The position numbers and the translations under genes are program-made. From the NCBI RefSeq assembly GCF_020519665.1, contig NZ_CP084703.1:1860001-1924000 (forward strand): 64,000 nt of DNA. The letters are read 5' to 3'. The notes below the pieces were generated by a model. The model ran no database searches. It had not been told where the DNA came from and saw only the letters and a list, made by a program, of their open reading frames with translations. Numbering within the stretch: the first letter of the stretch is position 1; each line of letters opens with the position of its first letter. The stretch comes from Bacillus shivajii. Lineage in GTDB: Bacteria; Bacillota; Bacilli; Bacillales; Salisediminibacteriaceae. This document shows positions 43,694 through 51,882 of this stretch, one piece after another.

Positions 43694-44142
43694 TTACCTT
43701 TTCAATTCCCATTTCAACATATTATTTACTGATTCTGTCCTGGTCATATGCAATTTTTCTAACACTTTAATTGATGCAATATTATCATACTCACATTCAG
43801 CGACTACTTTTTTTACATTGCTAAATGAGAATGCCCAATTTATAATTTCTTTTACTGCTTCTGTTGCATAACCTTTGTTTTGGACTGAAGGTATAATTCC
43901 ATATCCTACTTCAATGGTATTTGAAGAATTGGGTTTACCTTTAAATCCAATATCTCCAATAATATTATTGTCTTTTTATTAATGACCAGCCATACACCCC
44001 AGCCTAACAAAGTAGAGTCTTTTTTTAGGTTCTCTAAATACATATTTATATGAGGACCAATTTCATATTCTTCTACTGGAATAGTTGATAATAACGTTTC
44101 TGTGCAAGCGACAATTTTTAGTCTTTGTGTTTGTAACTCCAT
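43694..44142 (-). pseudogene. GNAT (RimJ/RimL-type) acetyltransferase, frameshifted
   Basis: The first frame (from ATG 44,142) gives MELQTQRLKIVACTETLL through WGVWLVINKK. The homologous continuation IIGDIGFKGKPN, EVGYGIIPSVQNKGYATEAV and VLEKLHM lies in another frame and ends at 43,694. Adding one base in the A/T run at 43,971-43,978 restores a continuous GNAT domain of about 150 residues. Either the gene is broken or the read has an indel. The ribosome site GGAGAACTTAA before ATG is intact, so decay, if real, is recent. Confidence 0.85.
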
Positions 44143-44526
44143 TTAAGTTCTCCTTTTTATATAAGTTTTATCACCTCAATAACTAATAAAGCGGTAGATG
44201 CAATCATATTCATATCCCCATTTATCTGTATTTATTTTACAATAGGATAGAGTAATGTAATAATCATTTCTTGTTTTTTGTATTAAACTCTAAGGTTTAT
44301 TGTGGAGAAATGTTCTTAAAGTAACGGCGAGCTTATGTTAAAGAAGAAAATATATGATAAGTGATCGACATTGCTACCGATTTTCCCTTTGGATTTAAGT
44401 TTAAAAATCCGGTTTTAAATAACATTTATTGGTAATTTATGCTATTATTGGATTTTGTCTGTTGTTATCGAGTAATTAAAGCAGTTGATTGATAACATAT
44501 ATAAATTAGTAGAGGGGGCGAGCTAT
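44143..44526. other. AT-rich gap with one cassette-like intergenic motif
   Basis: No gene is visible. At about 44,302-44,345, TTGTGGAGAAATGTTCTTAAAG is followed by TAACGGCGAGCTTATGTT, resembling motifs before other small genes of this region (for example 42,905-42,940 and 49,470-49,500). Confidence 0.35.
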
Positions 44527-44942
44527 ATGAAGAAAAAGTTAAAATTGATTAGCTTAATTTTAATATTAGTTTTCATTTTGTTAGCTTTATATGGGGGCAT
44601 TTATGAAACCGTAAGCTACAAAAATGTTAAAGATAATTATCCGCCAGAAGGGATAATGGTTAACGTTGGAGATAGAGATATTCATGTCAATATTAAAGGG
44701 GAAAAATCTGATATTCCTCCTGTGGTCATTGAAACAGGAACTGGAAATTGGTCATATGATTGGTATTATCTTCAGAGTGGATAGAATCTCAGGAAAAACT
44801 AATGGGACTCTCAACGAACAGTAAATTAATTTTTGTGCCGAATAGCAGCCATGCTGTAATGTATGATCAGCCCCAATATATAGTAGATGCTGTGTTACAT
44901 ATGGGAGAGCAAGTAAAAGGTGAGCGGACTGTTGTTCGATAA
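44527..44942 (+). pseudogene. Alpha/beta hydrolase with internal deletion
   Basis: The 5' part (MKKKLKLISLILILVFILL, then NVGDRDIHVNIKG and VVIETGTGNWSYDWYY) is the membrane-anchored start of an alpha/beta hydrolase, up to the oxyanion region. It then jumps, in another frame, to the very C-terminus: WIESQEKLMGLSTN, FVPNSSHAVMYDQP with the catalytic His, and IVDAVLHM. The nucleophile region of about 180 residues is missing. ATG 44,527 has GGGGGCGAG upstream. The product cannot be an active hydrolase. Confidence 0.82.
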
Positions 44943-45030
44943 GAGCAATCGCTATTGTGTTAACGGTAGCAAACTGTCGCTGTTTTGTTCCAGTAATGGT
45001 GAGAAGAGTGTATGAAGGTATTGGTTACTT

Positions 45031-45345
45031 ATGGGAAAATACTTAAAGGAGTGGTTTAATAATGAAAGTTTTTTTGTTTCAATTAATCAAGCAGAAGTCA
45101 TATCGGACTTTGAGGAAATTCTAAAAAATGCAAAAGGAATAAATAGTAATGTTGATGTGACTAATGAGAAACCAGACTACGATATATTAGTACGTTCTAA
45201 AAATGGTGAAACTAATGGATTACATCTTATACTTGGAAATCAAGGGGAAGAAAGTCTGGTTATGTATATTGGACATGAACAATACGGCTTTTCTACTACT
45301 GCAGAGCATACAAATAAGCTTAAAAAAATCATAAGTGTTCAATAA
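45031..45345 (+). CDS. Hypothetical protein (104 aa)
   Basis: This soluble alpha/beta-looking protein starts MGKYLKEWFNNESFFVSINQ and has an amphipathic C-terminal half (GLHLILGNQGEESLVMYIGHEQYGF). There are no membrane or metal motifs and only a weak ribosome site (AAGG far upstream). It could be the remainder of a longer gene. I do not recognise its family. Confidence 0.5.
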   Translation: MGKYLKEWFNNESFFVSINQAEVISDFEEILKNAKGINSNVDVTNEKPDYDILVRSKNGETNGLHLILGNQGEESLVMYIGHEQYGFSTTAEHTNKLKKIISVQ

Positions 45346-45362
45346 AGTATCTTGAGCGAATG

Positions 45363-45446
45363 GCGAGCGTTAGTGAATTACGAGTTGCAATGTTGCAGCT
45401 CATTTTTTGTGCCAATAATATGGAAAATGATGTTAAACTAATGTAG
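45363..45446 (+). repeat. Recurring intergenic module, copy 1
   Basis: The order is GCGAGCGTTAGTGAA, then the hairpin GAGTTGCAA/TTGCAGCTC followed by ATTTTTT, then ATGGAAAATGATGTTAAACT. The same order with about 70% identity is found at 49,490-49,570. The hairpin is a good terminator for the preceding gene. Confidence 0.65.
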
Positions 45447-45513
45447 GTTGGAAAAAAACGGCTTCCTCATAAAGAATAACCAAGGTCAATACATTAAGCG
45501 AGGAGAGGATTAG

Positions 45514-45687
45514 TTGGAACAATCATTATTGGTAGAACATATTCTTAAACTTGAAAAGCGATTAATGAACTATGATTATAAAGTTCTTGACGAGCTTCTT
45601 GCAGATGATTTTTTAGAATACGGAAGTTCAGGAAATTCTTTTGATAAAAAAGCACAACTTGATGCAGTTAAAGGAAGCAAAACATAG
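45514..45687 (+). pseudogene. DUF4440/SnoaL-like protein, truncated fragment
   Basis: A 57-residue frame starts at TTG behind AGGAGAGG with MEQSLLVEHILKLEKRLM, then DYKVLDELLADDFLEYGSSG and FDKKAQLDAV, and stops. This matches only the first half of a nuclear-transport-factor-2-like DUF4440 domain (normally about 120 residues). The rest of the domain is absent downstream. It is a likely remnant. Confidence 0.7.
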
Positions 45688-45779
45688 CTCCTAAATAGTT
45701 TTTGAATGAACGGTGAGAATAGTAGAATAACAGATTTTTCTTACAAACGAACAATTATTTTTCTTAGTGGGGAGATATT

Positions 45780-46304
45780 ATGAGAAAGTTAGTATTGTTT
45801 ATTGCAACGAGTTTAGACGGGTACATAGCAACAAAAGATGAGTCTTTAGATTGGTTATTTAAGGTTGAAGGAGAAGGTGATAATGGTTATTCAGAATTTT
45901 ATGAAACTGTTGATACTGTTTTAATGGGCAAAAAAACTTATGATTGGATTATGAAACATGAAACAGGAGAATTCCCATATCTAAACAAAGAGTGCTATGT
46001 TTTTACAAGGTCTCCTATTGAAGATACCGAAAATGTAAGTTTTATAAATGAACATATAACCAGTTTTACAAACAAACTTAAAAACCAAGAGGGAAAAAGT
46101 ATTTGGATTATTGGTGGCGGAGAGTTACTACAATTTTTTATAAAAGAAAAATTAGTTGATGAAATGATTTTAACAATTGCTCCAACTGTAATTGGAAATG
46201 GAATACCATTATTTAAAGAAGGCAATTTTCAATTAGATCTAATCTTAAAAGGGACGAGAACATTTAATCAGTTTGTAGAACTCCATTATAAGGTTAACAA
46301 CTAA
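45780..46304 (+). CDS. Dihydrofolate-reductase-family protein (RibD C-terminal type)
   Basis: This 174-residue protein matches YwjB/YyaP-type small reductases: LFIATSLDGYIAT at the start, TVLMGKKTYDWI, then IWIIGGGELLQFFIKEKLVDEMIL and APTVIGNGIPLF. The RibD-C fold binds NADPH; the true substrate is not known, and it does not replace the main FolA. TGGGGAG lies before the ATG. Confidence 0.87.
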   Translation: MRKLVLFIATSLDGYIATKDESLDWLFKVEGEGDNGYSEFYETVDTVLMGKKTYDWIMKHETGEFPYLNKECYVFTRSPIEDTENVSFINEHITSFTNKLKNQEGKSIWIIGGGELLQFFIKEKLVDEMILTIAPTVIGNGIPLFKEGNFQLDLILKGTRTFNQFVELHYKVNN

Positions 46305-46407
46305 ATAAATTATCCAACAAAAGGGTGCCGATAGCAAAAAAACTGTATTCGATTGTACTATTGGAAAGTTTAGTAAGGTAAGTCTTAGAAAATGGGAGGG
46401 GCCATGT

Positions 46408-46989
46408 TTGGAAGATTTCTATGAAAAGATATCGACCATAGAAAAAGGGCAGAGGTTCGTTCTTGGTATTGACGGATTAAGCCGTTCAGGAAAGAGTACA
46501 TTTGTTAAAAAAATTAAAAAACATCTTAAAGAATTCGATATTCCAATCTGCATTTTTCATATCGATGATTATATTGTGGAGAAGAAAAGGCGTTACAACA
46601 CTGATTATGAACAGTGGTATGAGTATTATCATTTACAATGGGATGTGGAATATTTAAAAGAAAATTTTTTTAGGAAACTAAAAACATTCAGTGAGTTAAC
46701 TTTGCAAAAATATGATTGTAGCACCGATGTACAGGAATTAAAGGTAGTTAATGTACCTAAAAGCTGTTTAATTATAATTGAAGGAGTATTTATTCAACGA
46801 AGTGAATGGAGAGACTTCTTCGATTATATGATTTTTTTAGATTGCTCCAGAGATAAAAGGTTTAATCGTGAAAGTGCGGACACTCAAAGAAACATTGAAA
46901 AATTTCAGAATAGGTACTGGAAAGCAGAAGAGTATTATCTAAAGAAAGTAAAGCCAAAGCAACAAGCTAATTTAGTTATTGAGAATTAA
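46408..46989 (+). CDS. Uridine-kinase-like P-loop kinase
   Basis: This 193-residue protein has a P-loop at residues 23-31 (GLSRSGKST), an acidic substrate segment FHIDDYIVEKKRRYN, EGVFIQR (Walker-B-like) and a lid region with Arg residues (DCSRDKRFNRESADTQRN). This is the nucleoside/pantothenate-kinase branch of P-loop kinases; the substrate is unassigned. The TTG at 46,408 lies seven bases after GGGAGGGG. It is a single gene in the cassette-like region. Confidence 0.75.
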   Translation: MEDFYEKISTIEKGQRFVLGIDGLSRSGKSTFVKKIKKHLKEFDIPICIFHIDDYIVEKKRRYNTDYEQWYEYYHLQWDVEYLKENFFRKLKTFSELTLQKYDCSTDVQELKVVNVPKSCLIIIEGVFIQRSEWRDFFDYMIFLDCSRDKRFNRESADTQRNIEKFQNRYWKAEEYYLKKVKPKQQANLVIEN

Positions 46990-46997
46990 CTGAAAGC

Positions 46998-47078
46998 GTG
47001 TTTCTAGTTCTAGAGACTGAAAGACTAAATGTGAAAGAAATTACGGAAGGTGATGCATTAAAGAGAAGGTTTGTTTGA
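46998..47078 (+). pseudogene. GNAT acetyltransferase N-terminal fragment
   Basis: The short frame VFLVLETERLNVKEITEGDALK is typical for the first strand and helix of RimJ/RimL-type GNAT proteins. It stops at 47,078 with no downstream continuation. The 70 bases after it hold another open fragment ending just before the next gene. Confidence 0.5.
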
Positions 47079-47150
47079 AAAGACGTACAATGTCTTTAAC
47101 GAACAAGGCAGTATTGTTTATGAAGAGAAACAAATGAAGGAGGTTAGAGC

Positions 47151-48239
47151 ATGCATGATAGATTACATAAAGTTGACGAGATTATTGGAAACTTTGTAAA
47201 TGATCAGAAGTTTCCTGGCCTTAGTTTACATATAGTTTCTGATGGAGACAGCATTTTCACCTTCGATTATGGTTATTCAAACATCGAATTAAAGAAACCT
47301 ATGCAACAAGATACAGTCAGTTCAATAATGAGCATATCAAAAAGTATTACTGCGCTGGCAATGTTACATTTAGAGGAAAATTCTGATTTTAACTTAGATA
47401 CACCTATTATTGAATATTTACCTTATTTTAAAACAATGAGCGGAAGGTATAACAAGATTACTTCTAAGCACATACTTAGTCATACTGCGGGTTTCCCAGA
47501 TAACATATGGCTTGTGACGTTACTGGACTATGGTTTATATGAATTTGCAAAAAAACTTCCAGAATACCAATTCATTTATAAACAATTCCCGAACCTTGAA
47601 GAAACTTTGACTAATTTAAAAAGTAGAGAAGACATCACAAAGTATTTTTCAAATAGTGACTTAACATATGAGCCTGGCCAAGGTTGGCTGTATTGTACAG
47701 ATTCATATGTAATTTTAGCAGATATATTAGAAAAAATAAGTGGTTTAACATGGGAAGAATATGTAACAGAAAATATTATAAAACCTTTGAATATGGATAA
47801 CACATACATTAACCCCTCAACTTCTCTTCAAACTATGAATAATTATTATTTATATCGTCAAAGCGACTATATAAAATTACCGACTCCCAATAATTCGTTA
47901 GGGGCACCTGTTGGATTTATCTATTCTACTGCAAATGATATGGCAAAATATTTAATTGCAATAATGGGAACTGAACAGAAAGTCATTAGTCAATCGAGTA
48001 GAAGTAAAATGTTTTCTCGGATTGCACAAAGAGAGCCAGGGTTAAGCTATGGTCTTGGTTGGAAAGTTAAAAAAGTCCGTGAGTCAAAGGTAATTGAACA
48101 TGCAGGAGGGTACCCAGGAGTCAGTAGTTTTGCATCTATGATACCAGCGAAACAATTTGGACTTGTTATATTATGTAATACTAGTGATGTACCTCTCCAA
48201 ATTTTATCAGATAAAATAATCGATATCTTTAATCACTAA
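47151..48239 (+). CDS. Serine hydrolase, beta-lactamase/class C PBP fold
   Basis: This 362-residue protein has Ser61-x-x-Lys64 (SISK) and HILSHTAGFPD. The second catalytic region is around YCTDSYVILADILEKISG, where the tyrosine motif is YCT rather than YSN. HAGGYPGVSSF replaces the KTG box, as in esterase-type members. No signal peptide is seen, so it is probably cytoplasmic. Family members include esterases and peptidases; resistance to beta-lactams should not be inferred. AAGGAGG lies eight bases before the ATG. Confidence 0.85.
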   Translation: MHDRLHKVDEIIGNFVNDQKFPGLSLHIVSDGDSIFTFDYGYSNIELKKPMQQDTVSSIMSISKSITALAMLHLEENSDFNLDTPIIEYLPYFKTMSGRYNKITSKHILSHTAGFPDNIWLVTLLDYGLYEFAKKLPEYQFIYKQFPNLEETLTNLKSREDITKYFSNSDLTYEPGQGWLYCTDSYVILADILEKISGLTWEEYVTENIIKPLNMDNTYINPSTSLQTMNNYYLYRQSDYIKLPTPNNSLGAPVGFIYSTANDMAKYLIAIMGTEQKVISQSSRSKMFSRIAQREPGLSYGLGWKVKKVRESKVIEHAGGYPGVSSFASMIPAKQFGLVILCNTSDVPLQILSDKIIDIFNH

Positions 48240-48452
48240 TATTACAACAACACAATTGTGAATAATTTCACTTTAGCTAACGCCTAGCGATTGCTCATGA
48301 AGCTCATAGAACTCCAAAGAGAATTGAGGAGCAGGCCTCCCCAGAATTCCAAGTGAAAGAAATGAAGGTGGAATATGAATTTAGCAATCTATTTAATAAC
48401 TCAAATAATCACAATTCCTGCCGAAAGGAGTTTTTTACAATTATTTATTAGC

Positions 48453-48690
48453 TGATCAATTTCATAATTACCTTTTTTTGCATAATGAAACGAATGATAT
48501 TATAATTTTTTTATTAAATGTACGTTTTATTTGGGAGTGAACGCAACTAAAGACGGCGACTCCCGGAGGATCAGTGAAGTCTGAAGATCCACTTAGGCGA
48601 AGACTTGTAGAGCCTAAGTTAGCTGAAGACAAGCCCTCGGGAAAGCGTCCGTCTGAAGTGAAGTTCACGCTCATTATAAAATAAATTGTC
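48453..48690 (+). mobile_element. Modular inverted-end repeat, copy C (~238 bp, right end decayed)
   Basis: The left end TGATCAATTTCATAATTACC and the ATTAAATGTACGTTTTATT segment are followed by the undisturbed hairpin core: GACGGCGACTCCCGGAGGATC, then CTTAGGCGAAGACTTGTAGAG, GCCCTCGGGAAAGCGTCCGTC and GAAGTTCACGCTCATTA. The TTATGAAATTGATTC end is missing. It is the simplest copy of the core and can fold into one long hairpin. The rest of 48,240-48,813 shows no gene. Confidence 0.78.
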
Positions 48691-48813
48691 GGATAATTAT
48701 GATTAGTAAAAAAATAATATCTATACTATTGGGTAAGGGGTTCTACAACAAACGGAAAGATCACTTCAATAAGAAAAAATATAATTTCAACTAAATTTAG
48801 GGGAATGATCTAA

Positions 48814-49230
48814 GTGGATAATTGTATCTTTTGTAAAATAATCTCTAAAACTGAAGATGCTTACATCATACATGAGAATGAATATGTTTGTTGTTTTTTA
48901 GACAAATATCCTATTAATAATGGGCACATTCTCGTTGTTCCTAAGAAACATTACCGAGAATTTAAAGATGTTGACCAAGAAAGCTTGAGTAAAGTGATCC
49001 TCGCATCTCAACAAGTAGCAACTGCTCTTGAAAAGTTATTAAACACAGATGGGATTACCATTATGCAGAACAATGGAATGTTTAAGGATGTTGAACATTA
49101 CCATATGCATATTATTCCTCGTTTTAAAAATGATGGATTTTCTTGGATAGAACCTGACATTAAAGTTTCAAAAGAAGATTTTATTTCTTTAAGTGTTAAC
49201 TTAGAAAGAGCTCTTAATAAGAGTGATTGA
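48814..49230 (+). CDS. HIT-family nucleotide hydrolase/transferase
   Basis: This 138-residue protein has CIFCKII at the start, GHILVVPKKHYREF and the histidine triad HYHMHIIPR (His95, His97, His99). HIT proteins cleave nucleoside phosphoramidates or dinucleotides. It differs from the chromosomal Hit protein in its short, charged C-terminus. The GTG start follows AGGGGAATG. Confidence 0.88.
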   Translation: MDNCIFCKIISKTEDAYIIHENEYVCCFLDKYPINNGHILVVPKKHYREFKDVDQESLSKVILASQQVATALEKLLNTDGITIMQNNGMFKDVEHYHMHIIPRFKNDGFSWIEPDIKVSKEDFISLSVNLERALNKSD

Positions 49231-49282
49231 AGTAATGGAAAGCTTTTCATTCAAGAGCTCGCTCACATGCTAGATTAAGGCG

Positions 49283-49464
49283 GTGAGAGATTTGCAAGCT
49301 ATATTTAGCTTAGTTATAGGAATAATGTTTTTATTGGTAGGTATTACACAGCATTTATATCAAATCCACCAAATTTACCTTGGGTAATTCGATTTGCCAT
49401 TATATTTATTGGAACACATTTTATTCTTTATTCAATATTAAAAGGTCTAGGGTTAACAAATTAA
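49283..49464 (+). pseudogene. Small membrane protein, frameshifted
   Basis: The frame from GTG 49,283 gives LQAIFSLVIGIMFLLVG. The matching continuation RYYTAFISNPPNLPW, then IRFAIIFIGTHFILYSIL, lies in another frame and ends at 49,464. One missing base near 49,343 would restore a two-helix protein of about 60 residues. It is the second single-base lesion in this region. Confidence 0.65.
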
Positions 49465-49489
49465 TTGTGAAATAGTGTACCTAAAGTAA

Positions 49490-49570
49490 CCGAAGCGTTT
49501 GAAAAAAAGGAGTTGCGATTGGCAGCTCATTTTTACGTCCATAAATTGGGAAATGGTGTTAAGCTAATGA
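49490..49570 (+). repeat. Recurring intergenic module, copy 2
   Basis: CGAAGCGTTTGAA, then hairpin GAGTTGCGATTGGCAGCTC with ATTTTTA, then TTGGGAAATGGTGTTAAGCT. It corresponds piece by piece to 45,363-45,446. Confidence 0.65.
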
Positions 49571-49633
49571 GAAGGTTTAGGGAGAGTAAAGCTCAACAAG
49601 GTTGATATTTTATTAAAGAAGAGGGAAGTTGAA

Positions 49634-49702
49634 TTGTTAGAAATAAGAGTTATTGAAAAAGAGGAGATAAAAAAACCTTTGGTTAAATTATCGAGAGATT
49701 AA
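49634..49702 (+). pseudogene. Short N-terminal gene fragment, possibly GNAT
   Basis: A 22-residue frame, MLEIRVIEKEEIKKPLVKLS, follows GAGGGAAG. The pattern recalls the start of some GNAT proteins. It stops at once, leaving 20 bases before the next small gene. Confidence 0.25.
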
Positions 49703-49721
49703 AAGAGAAAGTGGTGAATGA

Positions 49722-49874
49722 ATGTTTGGAGTAGTAATTGTTATTTTTCTATCGTTATGGTCTATCACAAAGACGATTGAAAAGATGACTGATAAAATCA
49801 TAGAAAAACAGGATAAACAGAACGAGTTATTAGAACAAATTAAATTAAAACTAGAGGAAAATGAAAAGAAATAA
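49722..49874 (+). CDS. Small single-pass membrane protein with coiled coil (50 aa)
   Basis: MFGVVIVIFLSLWSI forms a membrane segment. It is followed by about 35 residues of charged heptad-like helix (KTIEKMTDKIIEKQDKQNELLEQIKLKLEENEKK). Such small anchor proteins are common in Bacillus. AGTGGTG lies before the ATG. No name is recognised. Confidence 0.6.
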   Translation: MFGVVIVIFLSLWSITKTIEKMTDKIIEKQDKQNELLEQIKLKLEENEKK

Positions 49875-49889
49875 AAGTTCAAAAAGTAT

Positions 49890-49911
49890 AACTAACGGGG
49901 ACGCGTTAGTT
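49890..49911. repeat. Inverted repeat AACTAACG / CGTTAGTT
   Basis: Two perfect 8-base arms with a six-base centre. The motif resembles the shorter intergenic motifs elsewhere in 42.9-49.9 kb. A weak terminator-like hairpin follows at 49,932-49,963. Confidence 0.5.
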
Positions 49912-50077
49912 TGACAAGCGAATATGATAATAAAGGGGTCGAAAAAACTATTCGTCCTTTTTTCAATGTCAATGATATTGGAATTTTGGTTATGAATGTT
50001 TTTCTGATCGTTTTGCACCTCATAAGTTACCCCGTAATGGTGATGTTACTCATGAAGAAGTGTGAAGTAAGGTAACA

Positions 50078-50117
50078 AAAAAAGCTAGTAACAAGAATAT
50101 CTACTTGTCTCTAGCTC
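50078..50117 (-). terminator. Terminator of HD-domain gene (minus strand)
   Basis: On the minus strand, AGCTAGAGACAAGT pairs with ACTTGTTACTAGCT-like sequence through small mismatches, and seven T residues follow. It lies just past the gene's stop. Confidence 0.75.
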
Positions 50118-50124
50118 TTTTATC

Positions 50125-50697
50125 TTAAGCAAAAACCTCATCAATAAGCTTTTTCAATTTAGCAAAAAACGGGTGATCGGATTTTCCCCCATGAATTAAT
50201 CCCTCATAAATACTTGTATAATACCATTGTTGACTGTCTTTATCAGACTTGAAGTGGATCCAAATATCTTCATCCGACCGATCAACAGACTCTTTCAATG
50301 AGGTTAAGTTATGCACTTTGTCAGCACAAATGACATATTTTTCACCTAAAGTTGCCGTTTCTAATTTTTTGATTGTTTCTTTTTTGCGCTCTAGCCAAGG
50401 CATTGTTTTGTCTGATTCAGATGCGATTTTGACTAACTGAGTAACATCATTACCAAACTCTTTTTCGATCGTTTCTATACTTATATCTGTATCTTCCCAT
50501 ACGTCATGAAGCAAGATGGCAGAGACAATATCAGTTTTTTCCTTTTCAGTGAATGATTCTGCTTCTAAATAAGGAATCGCATACAACGCAGCCGTGTATG
50601 GGTGAGTGATGTATGGAATTTTTTCCGTTTTTCTCACTTGTCCTTCGTGAGCTTTCGTGGCAAAAACAACAGCATGGTGGATGTTTTCTAGGTTCAT
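50125..50697 (-). CDS. HD-domain phosphohydrolase (SpoT-type HD fold)
   Basis: This 190-residue protein has the metal-binding HD pattern: YITHPYTAALYA, LLHDVWEDTD (His-Asp) and the late Asp in ICADKVHNLTSLK. It resembles the hydrolase half of RelA/SpoT or small alarmone hydrolases but lacks a synthetase domain. A (p)ppGpp or nucleotide substrate is possible. AAGGAG precedes the ATG. It lies 14 bases downstream of the SDR gene on the same strand, so the two are probably an operon. Confidence 0.82.
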   Translation of the reverse strand: MNLENIHHAVVFATKAHEGQVRKTEKIPYITHPYTAALYAIPYLEAESFTEKEKTDIVSAILLHDVWEDTDISIETIEKEFGNDVTQLVKIASESDKTMPWLERKKETIKKLETATLGEKYVICADKVHNLTSLKESVDRSDEDIWIHFKSDKDSQQWYYTSIYEGLIHGGKSDHPFFAKLKKLIDEVFA

Positions 50698-50711
50698 TGT
50701 GATCTCCTTTG

Positions 50712-51809
50712 TTAAGAAATAGCGATATATAATTGTTTGTTTTGCTGGTTTTCTCTGTAATATTGGACCATTGATTGTAAGGTTTCGTCAAAAGTTGGGC
50801 AGTTGATTCCACTTCCTTTAAGGTCTCGCTCTGTCTCGGCTGTATCATAGGAGGCATTACATCGAAAATAGTCAAGAGCTTCTTTTTCGACATTGATCCA
50901 TTTCCTAATGACGCTCGATGAGAGTGCGGTGTGAGCTAGCTGAAGCGGGAATTTCCCTTTTGGTGTTTTACCTAAATACTCTTGCATGAGCATCGTATAC
51001 ACTTCGCTCATTTTATATGGATTTGGATCCGTTAAATGATACGTTTTTCCTTCACCCTTATCTTGATGACTTAAATATGTCGTGGCATCAATGACATAGT
51101 CAACAGGAACAAAGTTCCCTTCGACATGACCACCACTTAGTTGAGGCACGAAAGGGGAGTGGCGGAACTTGTGTAAAATGTGCAACATAAAATAAGGTCC
51201 GTCGAATTTGATCGTTTCTCCAGTAACAGAGTGGCCACGTACGATTCCAGGTCGGAAAATGGTTAGTGGAACCTCACTTTTTAACTCATCGACAAGAATT
51301 TCTGCTTTATATTTTGTCCGTTCATAATGGTTTTTAAAAGACTGTCCCATCGATAATTCATTCTCATAAATCTTTCCTTCTCGTTTACCTGAAACATATG
51401 CCGTACTAAAGTAATTGTAACGTTTTAATTGTTTTAACGTTTTAACCCACTCATTCACGTTATACGTACCAGTAACATTCACGGCTTCGGCAACTTCTTC
51501 TTTAACTGCTAAATCATAAACGGCAGCAAGGTGAAAGACATGAGTCACGGAATTTTTTAAACGATCGTTTAAATTCGACTCGATTTTTAAATCTGTAGCC
51601 GTAATATCACCAGAAACTAGCGTGAATTTATTTGCTGAAATGTTTTTATTCGTACAAATCTGGTTGATTTCAAGCTCTGCGGTTTTTTTCATTTCAGGTA
51701 AAATTAAAAGGTAGATGTGTTCGACATTTTCAATGCGATCAATCATCTTGCGTATTAAAGACCGTGCGAGAAAGCCTGGAAAACCGGTGTAAAAATATAC
51801 ATTCCCCAT
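50712..51809 (-). CDS. NAD(P)-dependent extended SDR, thioester-reductase/male-sterility type
   Basis: This 365-residue protein has the Rossmann motif TGFPGFLARSL (a variant of TGxxGFLG), VFHLAAVYDL, YFSTAYVSG and the catalytic YERTKYKAE (Tyr-x-x-x-Lys), then FRPGIVRG and VPVDYVIDA. It matches NAD-binding-4 reductases that act on thioester-linked or terpenoid substrates; the actual one is unknown. The start is ATG 51,809, seven bases after GGAGG; the ATG at 51,821 lies just upstream of that site. Confidence 0.83.
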   Translation of the reverse strand: MGNVYFYTGFPGFLARSLIRKMIDRIENVEHIYLLILPEMKKTAELEINQICTNKNISANKFTLVSGDITATDLKIESNLNDRLKNSVTHVFHLAAVYDLAVKEEVAEAVNVTGTYNVNEWVKTLKQLKRYNYFSTAYVSGKREGKIYENELSMGQSFKNHYERTKYKAEILVDELKSEVPLTIFRPGIVRGHSVTGETIKFDGPYFMLHILHKFRHSPFVPQLSGGHVEGNFVPVDYVIDATTYLSHQDKGEGKTYHLTDPNPYKMSEVYTMLMQEYLGKTPKGKFPLQLAHTALSSSVIRKWINVEKEALDYFRCNASYDTAETERDLKGSGINCPTFDETLQSMVQYYRENQQNKQLYIAIS

Positions 51810-51882
51810 AAGAACCTCCATATTAGTACGATTGTAACATTCTCACTTTATAATAATCTATTAATTAGAATGGGAAAGATTC

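Noticed and set aside
47151-48239. Beta-lactamase resistance gene
   Set aside because: The SxxK motif is present, but there is no signal peptide and the third motif is HAGG, as in esterase-type members.
42600-49911. Classical integron with attC sites
   Set aside because: No tyrosine integrase gene, and the AACTAACG/CGTTAGTT arms do not fit the RYYYAAC and GTTRRRY core sites. Kept only as a cassette-like observation.
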